DNA of 64,000 nt from Cepaea nemoralis (taxonomy: Eukaryota > Mollusca > Gastropoda > Stylommatophora > Helicidae), in the NCBI GenBank assembly GCA_014155875.1, contig JACEFZ010011080.1, positions 416,001 through 480,000 of the forward strand, read 5' to 3'. Made by a program: the position numbers and the translations under genes. The notes beneath the pieces are model-generated. The model was not told the DNA's origin, did not search any database, and worked only from the letters and a program-made list of their open reading frames with translations. This document shows positions 1-10,348 of the stretch, piece by piece; within the stretch, counting starts at the first letter, position 1; each line of letters starts with the position of its first letter.

Positions 1-415
1 CTGATCTTATCTCTTCTTGATACATTGAGTATTCGTCTCAGGAATCTCATTTCTGTTGTTGTGATTTTTCTTTTATCTTTTTCTGTCATTGTTCAGGTTT
101 GGCATTGGCAGCAGAGAGTTGGTAGGAAGATTGTGTAAAGTGCTTTCTTAATAACTATTGATGCATGTTTGTTCTTTGGTATTTGTGCCATTAAACCAAT
201 GAGTTGGTTTGCCTTATTGCATTTGTTTTCGATCTCGTCTACTGATTTGCCATTTGATATTATACTTCCTAGGTACTCTTTACTTGTTTCAGGGAATGTT
301 CGTTTAAGTGAATGTTTGTTGTTTTTTTCTTCTTTAGTTATAGTCTTGTTCTTGTATCCATTAATTCCATTTGTCTCATCTCTTCCGCTGTCTCAGCTGT
401 TTTGATTTGAATCCA
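1..415 (-). mobile_element. LINE family A fragment, RT C-terminal region
   Basis: On the minus strand this reads as the region after the RT catalytic core of a non-LTR retrotransposon (CQTWTMTEKDKRK, then an FLRRIL-type stretch), with several frame breaks. The same sequence occurs at 56840-57180 and 61300-61680 on the plus strand. It runs off the left edge of the window and is non-functional. Confidence 0.75.
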
Positions 416-484
416 AACCTAGTCAATATTTACGTGATAGGGTTACCAGTCTGTTGTTGAGGTAACTTGAGTATTAAAAACCTC

Positions 485-1245
485 TGAGAAGTATCATTAT
501 CATCATCAAGTGCCCTGCTAGATGGCGTAGGCGTTCATTTCTTTCCACAGATCTCGGTCTTTGGTGTTCTGTATCAACTCTCCTGATGATAGTCCGTTAT
601 GCTACAGTATCAGTTCTCTTGGTCGGCCCCTGCCTCTCTTCACTTTGATCATTCCAGTTGTCACGATGTTCTCCAGTGCCTCTCTTCTCATCATATGACC
701 AAAGAAAACAGTTTGTCTCTTTCTTAATGTTGAATATAATGTTATATTTTCATTAGCCTCTTTAAAGCAGTCGTTGTGTATTACTCTGGCAGTCCAAGGA
801 ATTAGCAGCATTCGTCTCAGGAAGCACATATTCGTTGCTTCCAAAGTTTTTTTTTTAATTTGTTCATTTACATTCCAAGATTCACTGCCATACAGCAAAA
901 TGGGTACTATATACCATTTTAACACTCTCTTGTATTCAATGATAGTTACTTATTGCATGAGATACTTTTAATTTTCTTAATTAATTCTTTTAATTTTTTT
1001 TTTGCTTGCCTATTCTCTTCTGAAAACTGTTGCGCACCTTCCATCTGATTTTATGTTTGCTCCTGGGTATTTAAAATTATCCAATTGTTTAAGCATGTTT
1101 CCTTCTATTATCATATTTGGAGTCACATTTTTCTTTGATATAATCATTGTTACTCTTTTCTTGATATTTAAACAGAGTTCTTTCTTTTCACCCTGTCACT
1201 ACAATGTCCAACGTTGTGCATTTTCTGCCATGAAAACTGAGTAGT
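485..1245 (-). mobile_element. LINE family B fragment, RT C-terminal region
   Basis: The minus-strand reading frame at 602-925 gives PILLYGSESWNVNEQIKK, then FGHMMRREALENIVTTG and RGRGRPRE, the typical C-terminal part of RT proteins in this type of LINE. A second stretch at 1002-1244 matches the upstream EYLG/SDGR region. The 3' end is at the left with a short ATC (TGA) repeat around 490-505. The plus-strand copy at 26220-26960 is about equally broken. Confidence 0.75.
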
Positions 1246-1811
1246 ATGCGACTTATAATTTCATCACTGCCTAACTGGATCCCACACTATTTCACTAAAT
1301 ACCACAGAATAACTCATTAATTCATGGTTCTGATTACCTTTAATACACTGCGAGTCTTTGCACTAATTACTATAGGTGCTCTAATTGCGAGCATTGCACT
1401 AATTATAATCACCTCACTAATTATTATAATCCTAATCAATATTGTGATTATTGTGTGTTACACTTTCGATACTGTCATCTGCATAGAAAATCAACAGTGA
1501 AAACAAACGAAATATTTCAAAAGCTTGAGGAAATAATAAAATTCGAATGAACGATAACAGTAGCGATGTAACATAAACATAAAAATGCAAAAACATTTGA
1601 AGATAAAAAGATAAAATGTGAATGAACGAAAGGTGACAGCAAAGATGGAAGATGAAAGTCGCAAAAGCAAATCAATTCTGCGCAAATATCACCAGCGTTG
1701 AAGGACAGACACGTGACAACAGACACAAAAAAGTAGCGACTGAACATACTTTTCATACAAATATTGCGCTACCAATGTCTCACTTGGACAGTTCCTTCAT
1801 CTTCATCTGCG
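1246..1811. other. AT-rich spacer, nothing recognised
   Basis: AT-rich DNA with loose repetition of cactaatta-type words at 1340-1440. Overlapping short open frames at 1491-1756 and 1652-1861 look random. No gene, RNA or element end could be supported. Confidence 0.5.
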
Positions 1812-2024
1812 ATCAACATTTCAATCAATCAATCAGGTGCCGTCTCCACAATGAAGTTTAGTTGCAATGTATCTCCAGCGATGTCTATCTCTCGTCTTGA
1901 CTGTACATTCTGTTAGATTGCTGTTGGTGCATATCGTGATGCAATCTTCCCACTTGTATCGTTGTCTACCTCTGGCTCGCTTACCTTCAACCTTACTCTC
2001 CAGTTTGGTTTTTATAAGAGTGTT

Positions 2025-2367
2025 GTTATGGGACGCAGAGGTGTTTCCAAGGCACCAGGGCCGGGTTATATTCTGGCCAAGACCTATTGATGCGTCCTCG
2101 TCGAGCGTCCTGGGCAATAGGTCTCTTCGGGGTCCTGGCTAAAGTCAGTAGGATCGCCGATTCCTCCAAAGTCGGAGAGTATCTGCCTGCACGGCGAGGA
2201 CCCACCAGTCTGCACACCAATAAGCCAGACATGGGACAACGGATACTCACGCAAACCTCAGGTCCTGTATGACATCACACTGATGTTGGACAACAGGATG
2301 TCTTCATCCGACATACAGGGCATTGCGTTGGAGCTCAAGCCAACGAACACAAGCAAGCAAGCAAGCA
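2025..2367 (+). mobile_element. SINE-like insertion with (CAAG)n tail and 11 bp target duplication
   Basis: 343 bp flanked by perfect copies of ataagagtgtt (2014-2024 and 2368-2378). It starts gttatgggacgcagaggtg and ends in caagcaagcaagcaagc. The size, tail and perfect target-site duplication suggest a LINE-mobilised SINE. I did not identify a clear A-box/B-box pair, so its origin is open. It interrupts LINE D precisely. Confidence 0.75.
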
Positions 2368-2654
2368 TAAGAGTGTTATGTCGTTTAACGTGGCCGAAAT
2401 ATTTCACTTGCCAATTTTTAATGTTGTTCATCAACTTTTTCTTTTTCATTCCCAGTTTTTCTAGAACCTCTGTGTTTGATGGTTTTTGTTTCCCTGAAAT
2501 ACGACATATACTTCTGTATATCCACATCTCCAGGGCCTCTGTTCGACTTTCTAATTACTTGTTCATTGTCCAAGCTTCAGTGCCACATTATAGTGTTGAA
2601 TATACGTAGCAGTTGACAATTCTCATTTTCAATGCGTTGTTAATCTTTCTAGAT

Positions 2655-4290
2655 TAGAGGTCACCAAACTTTTTTTCACGGCGGGCCGGATAACTGACAA
2701 AATTACGAGCGCGGGCCGGATACTCATTCTGTACAATACTTGCACAGATCTCCGTGGCGAAGGTCTTACGGACGCGGTTCGTAATCATGTATACCCGCGT
2801 TCGACAAACAGCTGCGCGCGATTTGGCAGCAGACAGCGTTGCACTTGTTTTTACGCTATGGTATGGATGCCGGTCGTTCAGAAAACAATGACAAATTACT
2901 TAACGTAAACTTGCCAAGACATCACTAAAAGCAAACAATGCTGGTGTTAACTGCAAACGTCCTGTACAGGATATGCAACTAACTTTAACAATACTTGCAA
3001 GCCAGAACGAAAGCTCTGGGAAAAAAGACGAAAAAGAAGCTAATCATGGATGAGTGGCGTGTAATGCACAAAAAACAAAGACAACCAACATACTTATTTA
3101 CTAAAAAAAAGTTGTCAAGGAAGGCGACGTTAGCAAAACAAAAGGATAATTACATCAGACCTAGTGTGCACAAATCCGAATCTCACAACTGAGCAGCACA
3201 AAATGTTAGTGAGATTTGTGAAACTGATATTTGGCTTTCAAGATGTCATCCATGTTTGGTTTGGAATTGCTTCATCCAATCAAGAGATTTTCTTTCAAAT
3301 GTTCATCAGTCAATCTCGTTCGATGTGTTGACTTCACATACTTCATTTTTGAAAGTGTTTGCTCACAGACATATGTTGTTCCAAACACTGGTGTCATACC
3401 GACGGCAAATTTCTTCAGTTTCTGAATTTCAACATCAGGTAAGCAGCAGTAAACTTCAACAAGTTTTCCGTTATCTGAAAGTCCAAATTGACACCACCGA
3501 ATGAACAAGAGAAGATTGTGACGTAATCGAGAGATCAGTAGACTTATCCAGCGCCAGAGAATACTACAGCAAGTTCTTAGTTTTCCCGCGTATCTGCAGC
3601 ACAATATTCTCTCCAAGTTCTTCTGTTCTCCGCACAACTGAACTTGCCGACAGGCTGATAGTTCCAAACAAATCGGCTTTCTCGGGACATTAGAAAGTTG
3701 CTGCTTCCATCATACACTCATTGATGAAGTTATCAGTAAACGGGTTTCCACGTTCCGCCATCTTAAGCACTATTTTGTAACGTGTACGAGTGACAGATTC
3801 ATTTTCAGCAAACTTTCTCGTGAAGAGATTTCTTTGTGTTTCTAAACCACATTTCGTGGACTTATATTTCTCAGGGCGTAACTTTGCGTGTGTGATATGT
3901 TGATACAAATGATGTTCATGCGGCAAGATGCGTTTGTGTTCGTGTTGCCATGGAAACCATGGTAACGTCACAGCGAATGCGTCGCTACCAGGAGCCGAGA
4001 AAGGACTTGGGATGGCGCGAACTAAGCAAACATTACAATAAATGAAAATAAACATCTAGATACAATAATTTATAATTTAAAATAGTAACTTTAAGACACG
4101 TAGCAGCTAGAAGGTTTCCGCACATGTGAAGATCTCCTATTATTCTAAACATAATATTCACAATTAAATTGTATCACAACGTCTCGTGTTCCATACGTTG
4201 TATCAAGCAAGTTCAAGTACCATTGGCGGGCGGGATGAAATGACGTCGCGGGCCGGATCCGGCCCGCGGGCCGTGGTTTGGTGACCGCTG
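2655..4290 (-). mobile_element. hAT DNA transposon remnant with ZBED5/FAM200-like transposase
   Basis: The termini are a 15 bp inverted repeat, tagaggtcaccaaac at the left and gtttggtgaccgctg at the right, next to GC-rich cgggccgg blocks. They are flanked by an imperfect 8 bp duplication (ttctagat/ctctggat), as expected for hAT. The minus strand carries transposase debris. At 4055-3690 there is FTRKFAENESVTRTRYKIV and AERGNPFTDNFINEC. At 3400-3272 there is FGTTYVCEQTLSKMK followed by RTRLTDEHL, the hAT C-terminal dimerisation region. Frameshifts and missing middle parts make it inactive. A SINE is inserted near its left end. Confidence 0.85.
2745..2987 (+). mobile_element. SINE family 1 copy inside the hAT element
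   Basis: tRNA-derived SINE with an A-box-like tggcgaaggtc and a B-box-like gcgttcgacaaac. It has the central segment shared by the family (ggtcgttcagaaaacaatg) and the family tail cctgtacaggatatgcaact. It is flanked by perfect 12 bp duplications acaatacttgca at 2733-2744 and 2988-2999, so it inserted after the hAT element. Confidence 0.85.
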
Positions 4291-4520
4291 CTCTGGATTC
4301 TAACGCTAATTTCACGCTGTTGATACCATTTTTTTTGGCCATTCCTATTCTCTTTTTGATTTATGTTTCATTTCTGCCAACATCTGTTATTTCATGTCCA
4401 AGATAGGAGAAACTTGTTACATGAATGCGTCTATCGCATGCAGGATGGTTCATAGCTTCCATTGTAAAGCAAATGTCCGCTTTCTTGTGCAGTCGCAATT
4501 AGACCATCATCTTCCGACTT

Positions 4521-4724
4521 CGACGGTTGAGGTTTCTTTTCTGGATCCCTCCTAAGCGGGCTTTTGGACTCTGCGTGCCCACACACACAGGAGAAAGGAA
4601 CAATTGAAACAAGAGAATTGCAATGTCAAAGAAGAGTGATAAATTCAACGATAAGAGAATGGATATAAACCAGAAAACACTATTAAATACAGAATGTCGG
4701 AAATGATAATATCAGACTGTACAA

Positions 4725-4729
<5 letters not shown>
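4521..4729. other. Spacer, nothing recognised
   Basis: About 210 bp without a coding or repeat signal that I can name. It includes a tcggaaatgataatatcag stretch just before the TTAG microsatellite. Confidence 0.4.
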
Positions 4730-4780
<51 letters not shown>

Positions 4781-4820
4781 CTAGTTAGTTAGTCAGTCAG
4801 TCAGTCAGTCAGTCAGTCAG

Positions 4821-4855
<35 letters not shown>

Positions 4856-4867
4856 ATTAGTTAGTTA
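4730..4867. repeat. (TTAG)n microsatellite with an internal (TCAG)n block
   Basis: About 138 bp of ttag tetranucleotide, switching to cagt at about 4791-4820 and back again. Short ttag runs also follow the adjoining 809 bp segment (5677-5690), so the segment appears to sit inside the microsatellite. Confidence 0.95.
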
Positions 4868-5676
4868 TGTACTCGGCTCGCGATGATGGTGGAATTCTGC
4901 AAGAGGGCGTCTGATTGGTCTGGAACTCTGGGACCCCAATATATAAGGCCCCGCACAGGTAGAACTGGCCCTTTTTCCGTAGTCCACCACTGAGTGACTA
5001 GGCGCCAATGCCTATTTCTATTGTGTGTTTAGTAGTTAGACCCTGAAGTTTTGCAGTGGAAAAGCCAGAATTCTAGTTTTAGATTTTAGATTTTCCTGGG
5101 TTTTTAGTAGACTAGAAGTTTTTGATAAATTGGTTTTTGGTGGACTAGAAGTTTTTGATAAATTAGTTTTAGTAGATCAGTTGTTGGTGGATTAGTGTTT
5201 GGTAGATTTGTAGCTTTTACTGAAGTAGAAGTTTTTGCTACACTTAGGAATTTGGTTTATTAGGTTAGTCTCTTTGCTGTTTGATTTTTGCTGTATCCTA
5301 ATTTCTTTGTTGATGCTACATGTCTGTATATTATTGTGAAGTTTAGAAGTGTAATAAACAAATGATGCTTGTGTTACCCTTACTTTGTTGTTTAGTTGAT
5401 AGACTCTAGTGTTATAGTCATTGGTGTTAGAACAACCCTTGGAGTAATTCTTTGTCTGGGATTGGAGAATATTGTTCTAATCCCCTGTCGGCCCACCCTG
5501 GGATCTTCTTAAACCTTAATTCTTTTCTATTCTTGTTAACCGAGGACGGTGAGAGGTTCTTTCTCTTTATTCATTTTCTTCTTTGGCCCTACGCAGTCAG
5601 GGTTTGCGCTCTTCTCCTCACATCACCGTAGCAGAAGTAAGTGGTCCTTGCTTCCTGTTTATACCTCAGTTTTTCA
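4868..5676 (+). mobile_element. Probable solo LTR inserted in the TTAG repeat
   Basis: 809 bp beginning tgtactcgg and ending ttttca, flanked on both sides by gtta (possible 4 bp duplication, ambiguous within a TTAG repeat). It contains a TATA-like aatatataagg near 4938 and aataaa near 5353, in LTR order (promoter, then polyA signal). It has no coding capacity. A matching second LTR was not seen, so it is called solo. No similarity to the two Ty3-type LTRs was noticed. Confidence 0.5.
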
Positions 5677-5690
5677 GTTAGTTAGTTAGT

Positions 5691-6050
5691 TTGTCGGGCG
5701 GCGCTCACCAAATCCAACATCGTACATTGTGCCAACTGCTTCGGTCGGAGGAGCGCAATTGGGAAGGTGCAAGTCTTACCCTAGTGTGAGGAAATACAAC
5801 CTACAGTCTAACAGTCATAGCAGGGTAGACCAGGCACTAAACCGTGGTTTGGCAACTGGTCTAGGATAGAAGCTTTGCTGATCCGGAAGCTGCAGCAGCT
5901 TGTCTTGTTTCAGAAGTATTGATGTCAATTTCATCTAAAGTAAACTGAGCAGGATCTACAACATTTAGTAGATGCGGTTGTTGCACACAGTGAACAGAAA
6001 TGTAGTAGCTATAAAAGGAATCATTATTAGGAATGGGGGGAGGGGGGGGG
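5691..6050. other. Spacer, nothing recognised
   Basis: No coding signal or element end. It ends in a poly-G run (6035-6053) directly before the LINE fragment. An approximate copy of LINE C words (catttagtagatgcggttgt, near 5961) suggests older LINE debris. Confidence 0.4.
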
Positions 6051-6054
6051 GGGG

Positions 6055-6812
6055 CGTAACATCAATAACATTAGATATGTGGATGATACCGTATTAATTG
6101 CAGACAATGAGCTGGGTCTGCATTATTTAGTAGATTCGGTTGTTGCACACAGTGAACAAAAAGGGTTAGAATTGGATTGTGAGAAGACGCAGATTATTGT
6201 CGTCACTGGGAAGAAGGAAATACCACAATGTAATATACAAGTAAATTGGCATATTCTTAAACAAGTGAATCGGTACAGTTATCTCGGAACAGCCATAACA
6301 TCAGATGGGAGAAGCCTTGGAGAAATTAAAACAATAATTGCCATGGCGAAGGTAGCCATTTGCAAGATGGAAAACATACTGACTAATAAAAAGATGTCAT
6401 TTGCAACGAGAAAAATGTGTGTTGAGGTACTACAAAGAACATATACTTTTGTTTTGATGTGAAGCGTGGACAATAAGCAGGGAAGCTACCAAAAAAAAAA
6501 AAAAAACATTTGATGGGTGTCAAAATGTGGTTACTGAGGACAATGCAAAGAATACCAAGGACAGAGAGAAAAACCAATGAACAAATCCAACAATAAACAA
6601 ATGAAAATCGTAAACTGATTAGAGAAATTAGACTTAGACAGCCACAATTGTTTGATCACGTTATGAGAAGAAATACAGTGGAAAACTTGATGACAACTGA
6701 TAAGATTTAGGGGAAGAGAGCAAGGGAAAGGCAGAAAAGTACATACCTGGATGGCCTGACCTCGTGGTGTGGTCGAGACAAAAACCATGACTCTGGTGAT
6801 CGAGTGATAGAA
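6055..6812 (+). mobile_element. LINE family C fragment, RT catalytic region to C-terminus
   Basis: Reads INNIRYVDDTVLIADN, the RT box C (normally YADD, here YVDD), then EYLG-type YSYLGTAITSDGR and onward with frameshifts to the C-terminal WCGRDKNH region. It is the same family as the long antisense frame at 40134-41615. The last ~56 bp of the LINE reappear at 16345-16400, on the other side of LTR element 1, which inserted here. Confidence 0.8.
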
Positions 6813-6931
6813 TGTGACAAAACGCGATTATCTGTCTTGGGTCGTCAAGATTCCGCACTATTTTGGCGCGTCATCGGGGACTTTCCCAGCTAAGAATAGA
6901 CTGAGGGAAGCCGATGAAGGACTTACGATCT

Positions 6932-6946
6932 AGAATATTCTCGAAA
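6932..6946 (+). promoter_or_regulatory. Perfect heat-shock-element-like triplet in LTR
   Basis: agaatattctcgaaa fits the three-unit HSF pattern nGAAnnTTCnnGAAn exactly. Further GAA/TTC words follow (ccgaaattcgag at 6950-6961; tctcgagaagc near 7054). It lies in the U3 part of the LTR, about 1 kb upstream of the TATA-like box, and is repeated in the 3' LTR at 13177-13191. Function is inferred from pattern only. Confidence 0.45.
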
Positions 6947-7922
6947 CACCGAAATTCGAGTAACCCGTGATGCTGGGTATCGCTCTAAATTCTCGTGCAG
7001 AGAGATCTAGAAACTCTAGGCGGGGAATGACGGTTTTCCCGAGAAAGTATCTTTTCTCGAGAAGCACTCGCTTCTAGTGCGCATTGAGTTGGCGCGAAGC
7101 GGGAATGTGGCTAAATCAGTCATTCACTTACTGTCGTTGCCACAGAATAGACGCAGGCCGAATGTGAGCCGTTGTGTGTGCGTCTCCCCTCAACCATTAT
7201 TCGGCTGACTGTAAGATCAAGGAAGATGAGAAGCCCTTGAAACAGTTCGGAGCTGTCTGGAGGTCTGGTTGTCCAATAAAGGTAGATAATTGTTTAATTC
7301 ATTTAACTTTGTACGTGTGTTACACACGCCATTGTTCTAACCTCATTACCTATGCGGATGTCCTTGCATACTAATTAGCAAACCGATCGATAACGCAGTT
7401 GATGGCGAATCGTGTGTGTTTACCGTGTGCTCGCGAAACAGCTGTTAGAAACGCCGTATTGTGTTGTAGGCGATTTGGGTTCCAAATATGTGTAACATAT
7501 TTTGACAATCGTTACATCCATTAGGTTGCTGTGTTAGAATAAAACCTAGTTACTTGTGCCGGATGGAAACCTAGATTAGTTCAATCAGTTGCTGATGCCC
7601 GAAGAACGGTTAGAAAACCAGGTAAGGTGGTAGGTGGAGTTTCAGACAAAATTGTGCTTAGTTACTAGTAGCTAAAGGAAGAACTTAGTTCTGTGCCACC
7701 AGGAATGATGTAACTATGGTGTAATAACTTAATAGTGAATTCATTGTGTGGAACAGCGGATTTCTGTGTCAAGGTAAGTTGCTTTGGTGCTATATTTATA
7801 TATATATATATATATGATGGGACATTGTGTGCATATATATTAGATCATGGCATGGGATACTTCCTGGAGTAAGTCCGAACGCCGAATAGGTCGTCGCGAG
7901 ATAACACTGCGTGCCGTCGCGA

Positions 7923-7929
7923 TATAAAT
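7923..7929 (+). promoter_or_regulatory. Candidate TATA box of element 1 LTR
   Basis: tataaat in the context gtcgcgatataaatgtgcg, with a pyrimidine-rich stretch (cctgtctctttcg) about 30-45 bp downstream where a start site could lie. The same sequence is at about 14166 in the 3' LTR. Its position implies a U3 of about 1.1 kb and a very long R-U5. Confidence 0.4.
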
Positions 7930-10114
7930 GTGCGTTCTGAAATCTTGTCTCAGCTATCCTGTCTCTTTCGTACTGGCGCTAGTGCGAGTGAATGCTCAGG
8001 TGCTGGAAGTATGGAAGGATGCTAGGAGGCTGCATGAGACTGGGGAAATATAGAATATGGGGGATGTGAAAGCAAGTTATGAAAGTATGTGTTGGTAGGC
8101 CAAGCCAACGATGAAGTTCCATCCATGCCAAGGCTAACCCACTTGGGGAGGACAGAACTGGAAGATTTCCCTTAGAACATGTGGGGAACATGTATTCTCA
8201 AGAAGGCTTCTTGACTCTAAGGCAGAGTCTGATAAGAAGAGTTTGCTAGGGCAGGGGCAGGTGGTCCCACCAGCAAACAGGCTTGTGTACATAGTGGATG
8301 TGATCATGTCCTATTCCTATATCCCGAGGGATGGGATATTGATCCAGCTTATGTTTCTTAATGTACATTGATGATGTTAGGACTGAGTCTAGGGACTCTT
8401 TACCTATGTTTAGTTCAATTAACTTAGAACTATAATAACAGCCTTGTATAACTACTGACGTTAGCGACGACTGGTAGATGATTAGGGAGAGGTGAGACCA
8501 AAGATCAGACTCGTCATTCTGATTTCTTGCTCTGTTTGACGGGCTGTTCTGTGAGGCCAGCTGACATTTGCAAACCCATGCTATACTACTCTCCATATAG
8601 AGATAATGCTTTAGTTATATGCATAACTAAGTAGCATGACTGAGAGTTGAGTAGTTATTGGTAGGATGCATGTGGACTTATGTTTGGGCCAGTATACTCT
8701 CACCGGTCGCTCTTCCTTTTCAGGAGTTTGCCTGTTGAGGAACCAGTCAACTATAATGTTGGTGGCAGGAAACCACTTCGTGTGACAGAGCGAAGGGTTC
8801 AGTTCTTTTCTTATCACGCCAGACTCAACCACATCAGGTACCCAATTGATTCACCATGAGTGAAGGTTGCCTCAAGACATACCACCACCCTGAAGGTGCC
8901 CGTGTGAGAAGTGTTGGTTAGTGATTGTTCTGATAAATAGACGACATTCTGTTTGGCTATGAGCAGTTCAGCATGTTGAGTAATCATGCTCAACGACAGG
9001 GAACACCGGTCCGTCTAGTTTGACGGGGGTTCTGCCTAAACGCAGAAGTAACTGATCTTCAGACACTTGAATGGTTCTTTGGACAGCTCTAGTGGCAGGT
9101 CTTGAGAAGAACTTCACCAAGTAGTGACATGTGTCGAGGTAACCCGGTGGAAGGGACTATGGGATTATAGTCCAACCTGAATTGTTGCCGTGAAATAGAT
9201 CTCTGATTCTATTAATGTACTGTTGCAGTATCAAGATTATCAACTGTGTTATCCAAGAACTCAGTAACATTTTAGTAGCCATATCTGATTCTACAAGCAG
9301 TGTGACTGTAGGAGACCATTGAATTGGTCCGTGACAATTTTCCATTCATGTTCCGGTGCTGTGATAAAGGGACCATTAAATTGGTCAATACCATAGCGGT
9401 TCTGCAGTAAGACTGTGTGATCAGTGACAGACCATTAGCTTGGTCAGTGATTCGTTAAGTTCTTCGAAGTAACGACTACTTGGAGTCAAGTCCAGGAGGA
9501 TTGTCTTCCAACTGGTAGTGTTCGAGAAGTGTATTAACAGTGACTCCGTGGGAGTGATAGAGATGCAGTTGGTCCAGTGAAGTGTGGTCCAGCAGTGACT
9601 CTAGTGTTGTGGATCCACGCTCGGGAGACAGAGTGGGCTCCAAGGTTCTAGTCATCTCACTGGAAGGAAGCCGGGTGAGTGGCGGACCGACTGGACGGGA
9701 CATCTGCATCCAATCTACTTCTCAACTCGATGAAGATACTTACATCTCTGAGTCTATCTCTACTCTATCTTCTATTTGTGTAAATAGATTCTTCTATCAG
9801 GATGTTCATTTCAGTTCTATATTCTCAAGGGTAGAATAAACTTTATGTAAGTTGACTTGCTCTTTGTATAATGATTGAGTGTGGTCTCGGACGATGCCTC
9901 AGTGTTCATTGTTCCACAGGTGTAGGTAGTTAGTGGGGGTCTAGAATCTGGAGGGGCTTGTAGACGTAATTAACTAATATGAGATCAACCACAGAGGAAA
10001 AAGGTGTATCTGCTCATCCAACCCCTGGGGCTAGAATACACGGGAGTGCCAGAGACACCTAGGGTGTGGTTCACTCTCGCTACCCAAGGTGAACTCGTCA
10101 CACTCCATACAGAG

Positions 10115-10132
10115 TGGGGGCTCGTCCGGGAT
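10115..10132 (+). other. Primer-binding site, tRNA-Pro type
   Basis: TGGGGGCTCGTCCGGGAT, 12 nt after the end of the 5' LTR. This 18-mer is the known complement of the 3' end of tRNA-Pro, the primer of murine leukaemia virus and many related retroelements. Element 2 carries the identical 18-mer at 32612. Confidence 0.88.
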
Positions 10133-10348
10133 TATTCCAAGCTCTCTGTGTGTTGTAGACCTCTCACATAGTGATAGGGACTTAGTCTTTATCCTCTACT
10201 TCAGTCTACATAAGATTCTACTACTTCTACCTATCTCCTAACTGTCTGACGGACATTTGTGTTGTGGTGATTAGTTAGTACTATTGATTATTGATTCATT
10301 GTATTGCTTCACCCACACATACTTGAGTACCCACATATCATAGTCAAC

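Larger units (their letters stand above)
1812..4520 (-). mobile_element. LINE family D fragment, interrupted by a SINE and an hAT element
   Basis: Minus-strand LINE remnant whose pieces lie at 4291-4520, 2368-2654 and about 1835-2024, ending in a (TTGA)n tail at 1812-1834. The coding pieces include WIYRSICRISG, WQVKYFGHVKRHNTL and EGKRARGRQRYKWEDC. The LINE sequence continues across both insertions once one copy of each target duplication is removed: the 343 bp insertion splits HNTL from IKTKLE, and the hAT insertion falls after ALES. Other stops and frameshifts show it is dead. Confidence 0.8.
6813..10102 (+). repeat. 5' LTR of element 1 (3290 bp)
   Basis: Starts tgtgacaaaacgcg and ends gaactcgtcaca. 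It contains a perfect heat-shock-element pattern at 6932-6946, a short TA dinucleotide run near 7796-7815, a TATA-like sequence at 7923, three evenly spaced hairpin words at 9313-9446 and aataaa near 9835. Small open frames within it (for example near 7979-8191 and 8246-8596) are identical in the other LTR but look like noise: no domain, no consistent start. At 3.3 kb it is far longer than the few hundred bp usual for Ty3-type LTRs. Confidence 0.92.

Noticed and set aside
7979..8596. Short minus-strand frames in the LTR of element 1, repeated at 14222-14839
   Set aside because: They are duplicated only because the LTR is duplicated. No domain, and frame preservation is explained by the LTRs' recent common origin.
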